Assembly: GCA_017559505.1 (NCBI GenBank)
Contig: JAFYSF010000005.1
Location: 1-64,000 of the forward strand
Reading direction: 5' to 3'
DNA: 64,000 bases
Origin: Paludibacteraceae bacterium
Lineage (GTDB): Bacteria > Bacteroidota > Bacteroidia > Bacteroidales > Paludibacteraceae
Positions 27,372 to 35,295 of the stretch are shown here, piece after piece. The notes under the pieces were generated by a model. The model was not told the DNA's origin, did not search any database, and saw only the letters and a list, made by a program, of their open reading frames with translations. The position numbers were made by a program, and so were the translations under genes. Position 1 is the stretch's first letter. Every line of letters starts with the position of its first letter.

Positions 27372-27394
27372 ATAATTGAATATATTTTTTTCAT
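27372..27394 (-). other. severed start of the family A signal peptide
   Basis: ATG AAA AAA ATA... at 27394 encodes MKKIYSIICALCIV, the same first 14 residues as the signal peptide of the gene at 23692. It also contains a run of seven A, a second possible slippage site. In the present sequence this frame ends after about 50 codons. Confidence 0.8.
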
Positions 27395-27401
27395 AATAGT
27401 C

Positions 27402-27435
27402 AAAAAAGTAGGTGCAGTGAAAATCACCACACCTA
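27402..27435 (-). terminator. terminator-like hairpin directly before the family A start codon
   Basis: TAGGTG...GTGA (27409-27420) pairs imperfectly with TCAC...CACCTA (27424-27435). The minus strand continues CTTTTTTG. It ends about 8 bp before the ATG at 27394, so it either terminates the 518-residue gene or acts as an attenuator. Confidence 0.6.
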
Positions 27436-27442
27436 AATATTA

Positions 27443-28993
27443 TTATTTTACTATAAATTTCACACTTACTCTTACACCTTCATGGTCTGCTACAAGGAAA
27501 TATGTACCCGCAGTAATACCATTAAGATCAACAGATGTTTCAACAGAAGTTGAAGCATACACACAACGACCTACAATATCAAATACTTCAACATTTGACA
27601 ACTCTTCAGAGAAATTCAACACCCCTGTTGTTGGGTTTGGATAAACAGCAATATTATTGTCATAAACAACATCCACTGAAGTTGCACCATCCAATTGAAC
27701 GATATATGTTTCATAACGTTGATTACCACCAAAGCCATTATATTGATTTGTAATATAACGAGAACCATCTGCCGATAATTTTGCTGCACCTTCAGCAAGC
27801 ATTGATAGACCATTGTCATCAGTGTAAGTCATATATTTAGCCAAATCAATAGCTCCATTTGTTTTCTCTTTTGTCCATTCAGTGAGAGTTTGAGATTTAG
27901 TTGGATCAGCAATAGAAGAGATATGTCCATAACGGAAGAACTCTACTTTAGGAGTAGCCAAAGATACAACACCATCATTTGTTACAGACAAACAACCTGC
28001 ATCTTGCACGCATGTAAATACATAAAGTTTTTCAGTTTCTAAGTCGATAACCGCAGGATAGTTTTGAACATATTCATCTGTAGAATTTACATCCTTGTAT
28101 GAGATATTCATTTTGGCATATCGACCATTTGCACTCATACGCAAGTCAGACAAGTCGCCAGTTGTAGCTTGGAAAAAATAACCAGTTGACACAGCATTGA
28201 TTGTAGCGTAATAATCTTCACGTTGTTGCATCCATTCTTCAAATGCTGCATTATAACCTTCTGGATCCTCAAGCATATCTCCTGAAAAATTCACTTCTGT
28301 TCCAGGGAAAATAGCATCAGTTTTACCACCTTCTACAATAGATGTAGCTGCGATCCAACGAGTTGACCAATCGCCTTCTGGAGTTGCTTCCAATACAAAA
28401 GGCAATTCAAACTCAGCTGTTTCAACCACAAAACGCATCAAAATACGTTTTGCATCATCAGTAATTCCACAAGGAGCGATAAATTGAGGAGTTTGATTAT
28501 AAATAGGATCTACCTCAGGAAGAGGTAATTTTTCCATTGTATATTCACCATCTTCACCTTTTGTATAAAGATAAATTGCAGTTGTTGGAGAACCAAAAGA
28601 CACAACAAGATATTTACCATCATTTGAGATACAACGAGTTGCACTATATACTTTTTCCTTTGAAGTCAAGTCTTTTGGCTGACTCAATACTTCAAACTTT
28701 TTAGCTTCAGACCAAATTGCTGCTTGATTTTTCCAGTCAATAGCAAGCTGACCATTATCGTTCATTGCCCAAACAAAGCAGCCTCCATCATCTTGAATTT
28801 CACCTTCTAACGAAATAATTCTCTTTGTTTCAGAATTATAAAAAACCGCTGCATCTTCCATATTTCCAGCAAGATATACGCCATTAGGCGATGTCATAGA
28901 AAAAGCAGCACCATCTAATAACACATCAATTCTTTGCGCTTGCACCAAAACAGAGCAAATAGCAAAAATAGCAAAAAGTAATAATTTTTTCAT
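27443..28993 (-). CDS. secreted protein, family B, with T9SS sorting domain
   Basis: 516 residues from the ATG at 28991-28993 (MKKLLLFAIFAICSVLVQA, Gln at +1). Family B hallmarks: GAAFSMTSPNGVYLAGNMEDAAVFY, DDGGCFVWAMNDNGQLAIDW and YNQTPQFIAPCGITDDAKRILMRF. The C terminus (VYPNPTTGVLNFSEELSNVEVFDIVGRCVYA...GTYFLVADHEGVRVSVKFIVK) is a T9SS type A sorting domain. The codon choice looks more optimised than in its paralogues, which may mean stronger expression. It lies downstream of butyrate kinase, from which a strong hairpin separates it. Function unknown. Confidence 0.83.
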   Translation of the reverse strand: MKKLLLFAIFAICSVLVQAQRIDVLLDGAAFSMTSPNGVYLAGNMEDAAVFYNSETKRIISLEGEIQDDGGCFVWAMNDNGQLAIDWKNQAAIWSEAKKFEVLSQPKDLTSKEKVYSATRCISNDGKYLVVSFGSPTTAIYLYTKGEDGEYTMEKLPLPEVDPIYNQTPQFIAPCGITDDAKRILMRFVVETAEFELPFVLEATPEGDWSTRWIAATSIVEGGKTDAIFPGTEVNFSGDMLEDPEGYNAAFEEWMQQREDYYATINAVSTGYFFQATTGDLSDLRMSANGRYAKMNISYKDVNSTDEYVQNYPAVIDLETEKLYVFTCVQDAGCLSVTNDGVVSLATPKVEFFRYGHISSIADPTKSQTLTEWTKEKTNGAIDLAKYMTYTDDNGLSMLAEGAAKLSADGSRYITNQYNGFGGNQRYETYIVQLDGATSVDVVYDNNIAVYPNPTTGVLNFSEELSNVEVFDIVGRCVYASTSVETSVDLNGITAGTYFLVADHEGVRVSVKFIVK

Positions 28994-29029
28994 AAGCAAA
29001 TAATATATTTTAAGTGTTTATAATTTAAG

Positions 29030-29075
29030 AAAAGTAGAAGGCTTAAGATTTCACATCTCTACACCTTCTACTTTT
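29030..29075 (-). terminator. terminator of the ptb-buk operon
   Basis: AAAAGTAGAAGG (29030-29041) and CCTTCTACTTTT (29064-29075): perfect 12-bp stem with a 22-nt loop; the minus-strand tail is CTTAAATT. The T-run is within the stem. Confidence 0.7.
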
Positions 29076-29091
29076 CAAAATATTTAATTTA

Positions 29092-30153
29092 TTAATATTT
29101 CAAGCATTCTTCGCCGTTGAGTACACGAAGACCATTAGAAGCCAATGCGCCAAGTTCATCTTCGCCTGGATATACTTTTACAGGAGCGATAAATTCAACC
29201 ATATCAGCAATATATTTCACGAAGCCTTTACCATAAGCGATACCGCCAGTGATAAGGATAGCATCTACTTTACCTTTCAATACAGCAGCTTTATCACCAA
29301 TAGCTTTACCTACTTGATAAGCCATTGCATCGTAGATAAGTTTAGCTTGTGGGTCGCCTTCTTTTTCTGCTTTGATTTCTACTTGATAAGCATCGTTCAA
29401 ACCGAGGTGAGCCATCAAACCACCATTACCAATCAACATTTTCTTAACTTCGTCTTTAGTATATTTGCCAGAGAAGCAAAGATTCATCAAACCAGAAGCA
29501 GAGAGAGTACCAACGCGTTCAGGAGAGAAAGGACCATCACCACCCAAAGCACAGTTTACGTCGATTACTTTACCTTTTTGGTGAGCACCAACAGAAACAC
29601 CACCACCAAGGTGAGCTACGATTACGTTCAATTCTTCGTAAGCTTTGCCCTCTTCTTTTGCATAACGACGAGCAATAGCTTTTTGGTTCAATGCGTGGAA
29701 GATTGAAAGATTTGGAATTTCAGGACGACCGCTAATACGAGCTACGTCTTGCAATTCGTCAACTACCACAGGGTCAGCGATAACAGCTTTACAACCTAAA
29801 CCTTTTGCGATATCAGCAGCGATAAGACCACCAAGGTTACAAGCGTGTTCGCCATATTTAGCAGCGAGGAGAGTTTCGCGCATTTCTTCGTTTACTTCAT
29901 AAACACCAGAAGCGATTGGGCGCAAAAGACCACCACGACCAACAATGATATCAAATTCGATAGCGATACCCTCTTCTTTCAATGCGTTGAGGATAGTTTC
30001 TTTACGGAATTCGTATTGAGAAGCTACATTTGGATAAGGAGCCAACTCTTCGCCTTGATGACGCAATGTTTTTGTAAACACAGCTTCTTCATCATGATAA
30101 ACAGCGAATTTTGTAGAAGTTGAACCTGGATTGATAACTAAGATTTTTTTCAT
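29092..30153 (-). CDS. buk: butyrate kinase
   Basis: A 353-residue cytoplasmic ASKHA-fold kinase that interconverts butyryl-phosphate and ADP with butyrate and ATP. Visible motifs: ILVINPGSTSTKFAVY (4-19), IVGRGGLLRPIASGVYEV (~70-87), PNLSIFHALNQKAIAR (~146-161), NVIVAHLGGGVSVGAH (~175-190), and ILITGGIAYGKGF (~298-310). These are typical of butyrate rather than acetate kinases. It follows phosphate butyryltransferase by 42 bp, forming the classic last two steps of butyrate formation. Strong codon bias suggests high expression. Branched-chain acyl-phosphates are also possible substrates. Confidence 0.95.
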   Translation of the reverse strand: MKKILVINPGSTSTKFAVYHDEEAVFTKTLRHQGEELAPYPNVASQYEFRKETILNALKEEGIAIEFDIIVGRGGLLRPIASGVYEVNEEMRETLLAAKYGEHACNLGGLIAADIAKGLGCKAVIADPVVVDELQDVARISGRPEIPNLSIFHALNQKAIARRYAKEEGKAYEELNVIVAHLGGGVSVGAHQKGKVIDVNCALGGDGPFSPERVGTLSASGLMNLCFSGKYTKDEVKKMLIGNGGLMAHLGLNDAYQVEIKAEKEGDPQAKLIYDAMAYQVGKAIGDKAAVLKGKVDAILITGGIAYGKGFVKYIADMVEFIAPVKVYPGEDELGALASNGLRVLNGEECLKY

Positions 30154-30195
30154 ATCTTTAAATTTAATTGTTACTAATTAAGGTATAAAATTTAA

Positions 30196-31119
30196 TTATT
30201 GAGCCAAGATAGCAGCCATACAGATGCTATAGAATTTGCATTCTTCGCTGTCAGAACGAGAGTTGAGAACTACAGGTTTTTCTGTACCTTGGAGAAGACC
30301 AGCCATACCTGCGCCACCGAAAGACACTAAGCCTTTGTAGAAGCAGTTAGCAGATTGGAAGTCAGGGAAGATAAGCACGTCAGCATCGCCAAGGATTGGA
30401 GAAGGTACGTTTTTGATACCGCCACGTTCTTTGTCCATAGCAATGAATACATCCATTGGGCCATCGATGATACAATCGCCGAATTCGCCTTGTTTCCAAA
30501 GTTCAATGATATCCATATAGTCTTGCATAAACGCAATTTTTGGATTTGGTTTTTCAGTTGCGTGAAGAAGAGCTACTTTTGGTTGTTCTACACCAAATTT
30601 GCGAGCTGTTTCAAGCGCATATTTAATCATCTCAATACGTTGTTCTTTGTTTGGAGCAGGGATAACTGCAGGGTCAGTGAAGAACGCAAGTTTGTGATAA
30701 CCTGGAATATTGAGAATAGAGTTATAAGTCAACACGCGACCTTTAGGCAAAATACCATGCTCTTTGTTCAACACAACGCGAAGAATAACGTCAGTATTAA
30801 CCATACCTTTCATCAAGATATCGCATTCGTTTTCTTTCACCATGCGTACAGCTTCTTCGCATGCAGCTTGAGGATCAGCAACATCCACTACATGAACGTA
30901 AGTTTTATCTGCAGATGCAAAATAATATTCCAAACGTTCGTTGATAATTTTGCCATCACCAACAAGATAAGCTTCTACGATACCCTCTTTTACAGCTTGC
31001 ATTGCAGCCTCAAGTGAGTGCATATCAACAGCATTAGCAACTGCCATTTTTTTACGTGTAACTCCATTACCTGAAGTCAAATACGCTTTCAAATCTTCGA
31101 ATGATTTAATTGCTCCCAT
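30196..31119 (-). CDS. ptb: phosphate butyryltransferase
   Basis: A 307-residue cytoplasmic acyltransferase of the phosphate acetyl/butyryl transferase family, converting butyryl-CoA and phosphate into butyryl-phosphate and CoA. Family stretches include CDILMKGMVNTDVILRVVLNKEHG (~99-122), FTDPAVIPAPN (~147-157), IIDGPMDVFIAMDKE and ADVLIFPDFQSANCFYKGL. The C terminus has GGAGMAGLLQGTEKPVVLNSRSDS. It is the first gene of ptb-buk and has a textbook promoter at 31195-31225. Butyryl-CoA-forming genes are not in this window. Confidence 0.95.
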   Translation of the reverse strand: MGAIKSFEDLKAYLTSGNGVTRKKMAVANAVDMHSLEAAMQAVKEGIVEAYLVGDGKIINERLEYYFASADKTYVHVVDVADPQAACEEAVRMVKENECDILMKGMVNTDVILRVVLNKEHGILPKGRVLTYNSILNIPGYHKLAFFTDPAVIPAPNKEQRIEMIKYALETARKFGVEQPKVALLHATEKPNPKIAFMQDYMDIIELWKQGEFGDCIIDGPMDVFIAMDKERGGIKNVPSPILGDADVLIFPDFQSANCFYKGLVSFGGAGMAGLLQGTEKPVVLNSRSDSEECKFYSICMAAILAQ

Positions 31120-31194
31120 AATATTAAATTATTAATTATTAATGATTAGTTATTAACGATTTTTTTATAGTTGTGATAACAACATAATACTTTG

Positions 31195-31225
31195 CAAATA
31201 TACACGAAAATTTTAATATAGACAA
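31195..31225 (-). promoter_or_regulatory. promoter of ptb-buk
   Basis: Minus strand TTG (CAA at 31223-31225), 20-bp spacer, TATATTTG (plus-strand 31195-31202). The leader is about 70 nt; it contains a TTATTAA-type heptamer array (31129-31156) just before the gene. Confidence 0.7.
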
Positions 31226-31254
31226 GTTTTTTGCCTTTTATATGTCAAACCATC

Positions 31255-33966
31255 TCAAAACAAACTCATTTGACCATCTTCAGTGATTTGTTCTGAGTCG
31301 TCAGGTTGCACAGTAACTATCTCTATACCAGACAAAACATCTTCAGGATTAGCATTAGCTCCATCAGGTGCATCCGAACCACTATCGGCAGGTTCTTCAG
31401 GCTGACGCAATGGCTCTAACTCTTCCACTCCGCCCACTTCGTAGTTGCTCAAGCGTTTACCCTTAGCCTTATAGCTCTTAAGACCAATAAACTCTTCAGC
31501 ATCAACCTCGATAGGCTCGCGGAACGAATCGCCACCACCAAATGTTACTTTAATGCGTGGATAGACCGTATCAGTCAACAAATCAACTCGAGAAGCACCA
31601 CCAACAATCAAATATGATGTGCGGTTTTTGACCATTTCGAACGTAAATCGCTTGATATAATGATACTTCTGTTCATCATCATACAACACAGCAGTCCAAA
31701 CCTTAGCCGCATCGAATTTTTCAATCAACATCAAATCATCGTCGTAGTGATTATTAAGGTCGAAACTTGTAGTATAGAAATCGCCCGACTTAGTTACCAC
31801 CAATATTTGATCATCGCCATCGAAATTGCCAATATATTCACCTCGTTTGTCAACATTGAGGCGCAACACATCGCGGTCGAAATAGATATCAGTACCACCA
31901 AGCGTAGAGCCACCTTTTTGTTTCAACACAATCTTCGCCACATCGAATTTAGTGAGAATATTACCCATCGCATCACGCCCCTTGATCGCTATTTCCGAGA
32001 AATCTTTTTCGAAAGTCAAATTCTTGATACGGCGTGTAGTAGGCTTCAATTGTACCTTGATAATCTCAGCCTCGCCATTAGGGTTGGCAGAGAAATATAC
32101 CACCTTCGAGCCAGAGGTGCCTTGTGTCAAGTCGTACTCCTTGTCGCGAGTTACTGCACTGACAGCAAAGCGTTTAATATAATAGCCTTTGTCCTTACCA
32201 TTACGATAAACAGCATTATAGATAGTGCGTTTGTCATTCTTAGCCCACACGCCTACGTGCAATATATTCTTGCCAACATAGACCTTATCAGCCACCTTAA
32301 TCACCTTATACTTACCATCTTTGTAGAAGATGATAATATCGTCCATGTCCGAGCAATTGGTTACGAACTCGGTGTTTTCGTCTTTCTTCAATCCGATACC
32401 CACAAATCCCTCTTCGGCGTTGATATAGAGTTTTTCGTTAGCCTCAACCACCTTAGTAACTTGGATTGTTTCGAAATTGCGCAATTCGGTTTGACGTGGG
32501 TATAGGTCGGCATATTTCGCTTTCAAATGCTCGAACCACTCGATCGCGTGGTCGATGATATGCGCTAATTTATGTTCGAGCTCCTTAATTCGTTTCTTCA
32601 ACGCCACGATATTTTCGTCGGCCTTGTCGGTATTGAATTTCAAGATGCGCGCCATCTTGATTTCGAGCAAGCGTTGCAAATCCTCGCGAGTAACCTCACG
32701 GATAAAATTAGGCTTATATGGTTCCAAGCGCGAGTCAATGTGGTCTAATGCAGCATCAGTAGATTTTGCTTGTTCGAATTGTTTATCCTTATATATACGC
32801 TCCTCGATGAATATTTTTTCCAAAGACGCAAAGTGCAACTGTTCGCTCAATTCGCCTTTTTCGATTTCGAGTTCCATGCGAAGCAAATCCACTGTGCTAT
32901 TCGTGCTGCGGCGCAACACTTCCGACACGGTGATAAAGCAAGGTTTGTTGTCGTCCACCACACAGCAATTTGGCGAGTAGTTGACCTGACATTTAGTGAA
33001 GGCATAGAGCGCATCAATAGTCTTGTCACTCGAAGTCTTAGCCTCGAGATGCACGCGTATTTCTACGTTTTTCGATGTATTATCGTCGATTTTCTTGATG
33101 TTGAGTTTACCCTTTTCGTGCGCCTTCACAATCGAATCCATCAACACACCCGACGTAACGCCATACGGCACCTCCACAATCTTCAACGTCTTGTTGTCAA
33201 TCTTCTCAATCTTGGCACGAATAGCCAACTTACCGCCACGCTCACCATCGTTGTATTTAGACACGTCCATCATGCCACCAGTTGGGAAGTCGGGATAGAG
33301 TTCGAACTCCTCGCCTTTCAAGTAGGCAATCGACGCATCGCACAATTCGCCAAAGTTGTGTGGCAAAATTCTTGAATTCAGACCCAAACCAATACCCTCC
33401 GACCCTTGAGCCAAGAGCAAAGGGAACTTCACAGGCAACGAAATAGGCTCTTTGTTACGACCATCGTACGAAGGTTTCCATTGTGTAGTTTTTGGGTTGA
33501 AAACCGCCTCCAACGCAAATTTGGTCAATCGCGCCTCAATATAACGAGGGGCAGCAGCGCCATCGCCCGTTAGGATATTACCCCAGTTACCTTGACAATC
33601 AACCAAGAGATTTTTCTGACCAATATTCACCAAAGCATCGCCGATAGAGGCATCGCCATGAGGGTGGAACTGCATTGTATGTCCCACGATATTAGCCACT
33701 TTGTTGTAGCGACCATCATCCAAACGACGCATAGCATATAGCACACGACGTTGCACCGGCTTCAAACCATCGTTGATATGCGGAATCGCACGCTCGAGAT
33801 TCACATACGACGCATAATCCAAAAACCACGTACGAAACATCCCCGAAAGATGAAACACATCATCCCCCTTGCCATCGCTCACTTTATAGTCCGAATGCAT
33901 TCCATCAGCCATATCTTCATACGACTCAACCGCCTCATTCTCTTGATTTTCCAATTCTTCTGACAT
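31255..33966 (-). CDS. parC: type IIA topoisomerase subunit A (topoisomerase IV ParC / second GyrA)
   Basis: A 903-residue DNA-cleaving subunit. The winged-helix/tower core is clear: GLKPVQRRVLYAM (68-80), GDASIGDALVNIGQ (~104-117), and GDGAAAPRYIEARLTKFA with catalytic Tyr142. A coiled coil (ENIVALKKRIKELEHKLAHI) and a C-terminal beta-pinwheel follow. The C terminus is an acidic, low-complexity tail (PLRQPEEPADSGSDAPDGANANPED). The pinwheel lacks an obvious GyrA box, so ParC-like function is more likely than gyrase. It has its own promoter at 33996-34026. The partner subunit B is not in the window. Confidence 0.92.
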   Translation of the reverse strand: MSEELENQENEAVESYEDMADGMHSDYKVSDGKGDDVFHLSGMFRTWFLDYASYVNLERAIPHINDGLKPVQRRVLYAMRRLDDGRYNKVANIVGHTMQFHPHGDASIGDALVNIGQKNLLVDCQGNWGNILTGDGAAAPRYIEARLTKFALEAVFNPKTTQWKPSYDGRNKEPISLPVKFPLLLAQGSEGIGLGLNSRILPHNFGELCDASIAYLKGEEFELYPDFPTGGMMDVSKYNDGERGGKLAIRAKIEKIDNKTLKIVEVPYGVTSGVLMDSIVKAHEKGKLNIKKIDDNTSKNVEIRVHLEAKTSSDKTIDALYAFTKCQVNYSPNCCVVDDNKPCFITVSEVLRRSTNSTVDLLRMELEIEKGELSEQLHFASLEKIFIEERIYKDKQFEQAKSTDAALDHIDSRLEPYKPNFIREVTREDLQRLLEIKMARILKFNTDKADENIVALKKRIKELEHKLAHIIDHAIEWFEHLKAKYADLYPRQTELRNFETIQVTKVVEANEKLYINAEEGFVGIGLKKDENTEFVTNCSDMDDIIIFYKDGKYKVIKVADKVYVGKNILHVGVWAKNDKRTIYNAVYRNGKDKGYYIKRFAVSAVTRDKEYDLTQGTSGSKVVYFSANPNGEAEIIKVQLKPTTRRIKNLTFEKDFSEIAIKGRDAMGNILTKFDVAKIVLKQKGGSTLGGTDIYFDRDVLRLNVDKRGEYIGNFDGDDQILVVTKSGDFYTTSFDLNNHYDDDLMLIEKFDAAKVWTAVLYDDEQKYHYIKRFTFEMVKNRTSYLIVGGASRVDLLTDTVYPRIKVTFGGGDSFREPIEVDAEEFIGLKSYKAKGKRLSNYEVGGVEELEPLRQPEEPADSGSDAPDGANANPEDVLSGIEIVTVQPDDSEQITEDGQMSLF

Positions 33967-33995
33967 AATACACCTAAATTAATATTTTTAGCATA

Positions 33996-34026
33996 CAAAG
34001 GTACATAAAATATTCAAATCTACCAA
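33996..34026 (-). promoter_or_regulatory. promoter of the parC-type gene
   Basis: Minus strand TTG (CAA at 34024-34026), 20-bp spacer, TACCTTTG (plus-strand 33996-34003); about 30 bp from the ATG. Confidence 0.7.
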
Positions 34027-34196
34027 ATAAAATTTTTAGAAGTTGGTGAAATTCACATTAAATAGCGTGAATTCGATATAATTTTCTCTCCCACAGAATT
34101 TTTATTTCTCACGGAACTTGCGAAATTTTATCGCTATTCAATATTTTCTCCCACAAATAACACAAATTTCACTTTTTATATCCTCGCAGATTAAGT

Positions 34197-34262
34197 TATA
34201 GTATATTTATAGTATGTTTATAGTATATTTATCCTATATTTATAGTATATTTATCATATGTT
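34197..34262. repeat. 11-bp tandem repeat (TATAGTATATT), six units
   Basis: Units at 34197-34207, 34208-34218, 34219-34229, 34230-34240, 34241-34251 and 34252-34262, three of them identical. The 11-bp period is near one helical turn, so the stretch may be curved. Confidence 0.8.
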
Positions 34263-34284
34263 GTAGGTAAGAAGAGGTTAAGGG

Positions 34285-34326
34285 AATGAGGAGTGAGGAG
34301 TGAGGAGAGAGGAGTGAGGAGTGAGG
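34285..34326. repeat. heptamer array (AGTGAGG), six units
   Basis: AATGAGG, AGTGAGG, AGTGAGG, AGAGAGG, AGTGAGG, AGTGAGG in exact register. Confidence 0.85.
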
Positions 34327-34413
34327 AATGTTTTACTCGGCACAGTACAAGAGCGATGCTTTGTCATTTTCGGAGAGATTTTTTTTAAATATAGATTTTT
34401 CCGCTTAAAATAT

Positions 34414-34444
34414 TTGCTTTTGGTAAATTTATTTTGTATATTTG
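34414..34444 (+). promoter_or_regulatory. promoter for the orphan lipoprotein gene
   Basis: TTG at 34414-34416, 20-bp spacer, TATATTTG at 34437-34444; the leader is about 75 nt. Confidence 0.65.
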
Positions 34445-34524
34445 CACCAAATTTTAAGGTGTTAACATATATCGTAAAATGTTTAATTAACCTTAATCTT
34501 TAATCATTTAAAGTAGGAGGAATT

Positions 34525-35007
34525 ATGAAAAAACTAATCTTTTTTATTTCGTTATCAGTGCTGATTTTAGTGGGGTGTGAAGAAAAAAAGTATGAGTGTA
34601 CATCAACTTGGATAAATCCAGATGTTGAATGTTGTGGTGTGAGTGATCCAATAAATAATTTGGAATGGTTAAATGCTATTCATTTAAAGCAACAATCTCA
34701 ATACCTATATGGTAGTAAAGCTGAAATTTTATGCTTGAAATATGAGAATAAAATAACAAAAGAACATTCAATTTTATTTTATGAACATAACGTTAATTCA
34801 AGAATTGTTAGTACACATGATTGTAATGGTGGATATCTTTTTGGCGGAAGTTTAGGGGCATCTCCTGAATATATTGATATTTTTAAATCTAATCAATATA
34901 CTCGTTCTTCAGAATGTATGCAGCCACATATGGGAAGTCATATTTGGAATACATTTGTACAAGAAAACATCCTAATGGACACTTTAGCAATATATACTTA
35001 TGAATAA
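34525..35007 (+). CDS. orphan lipoprotein
   Basis: 160 residues with signal MKKLIFFISLSVLILVGC, a good lipobox (LVGC), then EEKKYECTSTWINPDVECCGVSDP. The mature part is Cys-rich (eight cysteines including the lipidated one, with a CC pair) and ends in LAIYTYE. No family is recognised. The start is marked by a strong Shine-Dalgarno AGGAGG at 34515-34520, rare in this window and in Bacteroidota generally. It has its own promoter and terminator and is flanked by repeats, so it is a single-gene unit. Its base use is slightly more AT-rich than its neighbours; lateral origin is possible. Confidence 0.75.
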   Translation: MKKLIFFISLSVLILVGCEEKKYECTSTWINPDVECCGVSDPINNLEWLNAIHLKQQSQYLYGSKAEILCLKYENKITKEHSILFYEHNVNSRIVSTHDCNGGYLFGGSLGASPEYIDIFKSNQYTRSSECMQPHMGSHIWNTFVQENILMDTLAIYTYE

Positions 35008-35160
35008 ATTCACAAAAAAAATAATCTTTTTATTCAGACAATGCTAAAAGCTTAAGACTAAGACTATCACAAAATTAATGTAATGATATTATTTATTAAC
35101 ATGAAACTCATTAGAGCCTAAATTTCAGCATATTACGATATAGAGATTTTCGCGAATATA

Positions 35161-35208
35161 AAAGAGGCTATGCCAAAAATATCGTTTTGACATAGCCTCG
35201 CTTTTTTT
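35161..35208 (+). terminator. intrinsic terminator
   Basis: GAGGCTATGCCAAAA (35164-35178) pairs, with one mismatch, with TTTTGACATAGCCTC (35185-35199), followed by GCTTTTTTT. It lies 150 bp after the orphan lipoprotein; the sequence between shows nothing recognisable. Confidence 0.75.
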
Positions 35209-35229
35209 CGAGATTTTAGCAATAAAATT

Positions 35230-35259
35230 TTGAATTATAAATAAAAATAACTACCTTTG
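35230..35259 (+). promoter_or_regulatory. promoter of the DivIC/FtsB-like gene
   Basis: TTG at 35230-35232, 19-bp spacer, TACCTTTG at 35252-35259, 37 bp before the ATG at 35296. Confidence 0.65.
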
Positions 35260-35295
35260 CAAAATGATATTAACAACTAAAACCATTTGTAAATC

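Larger units (their letters stand above)
33967..34524. other. repeat-rich gap of 558 bp
   Basis: No convincing gene; a 60-codon frame at 34321-34503 is rejected. Contents: the parC promoter (minus), CCCACAGAATTTTT and CCCACAAATAACACAAATTTCAC dispersed repeats (34090-34172), an 11-bp tandem repeat (34197-34262), a heptamer array (34285-34326), and a plus-strand promoter (34414-34444). Confidence 0.65.

Noticed and set aside
16792..28993. Secreted cluster as a toxin/immunity or polymorphic toxin locus
   Set aside because: No toxin or nuclease motif, no immunity-like small genes and no Rhs or LXG features were seen; T9SS surface proteins explain the data better.
30355..31017. 220-codon open frame opposite ptb
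   Set aside because: Shadow caused by the strong codon bias of ptb; composition is not protein-like.
31660..32505. 281-codon open frame on the plus strand, opposite the parC-type gene
   Set aside because: It is an antisense shadow of a clearly coding gene with conserved topoisomerase motifs; no independent start signals or domain.
34321..34503. 60-codon frame upstream of the orphan lipoprotein
   Set aside because: Starts inside a heptamer array, contains the lipoprotein promoter and has no recognisable protein features.
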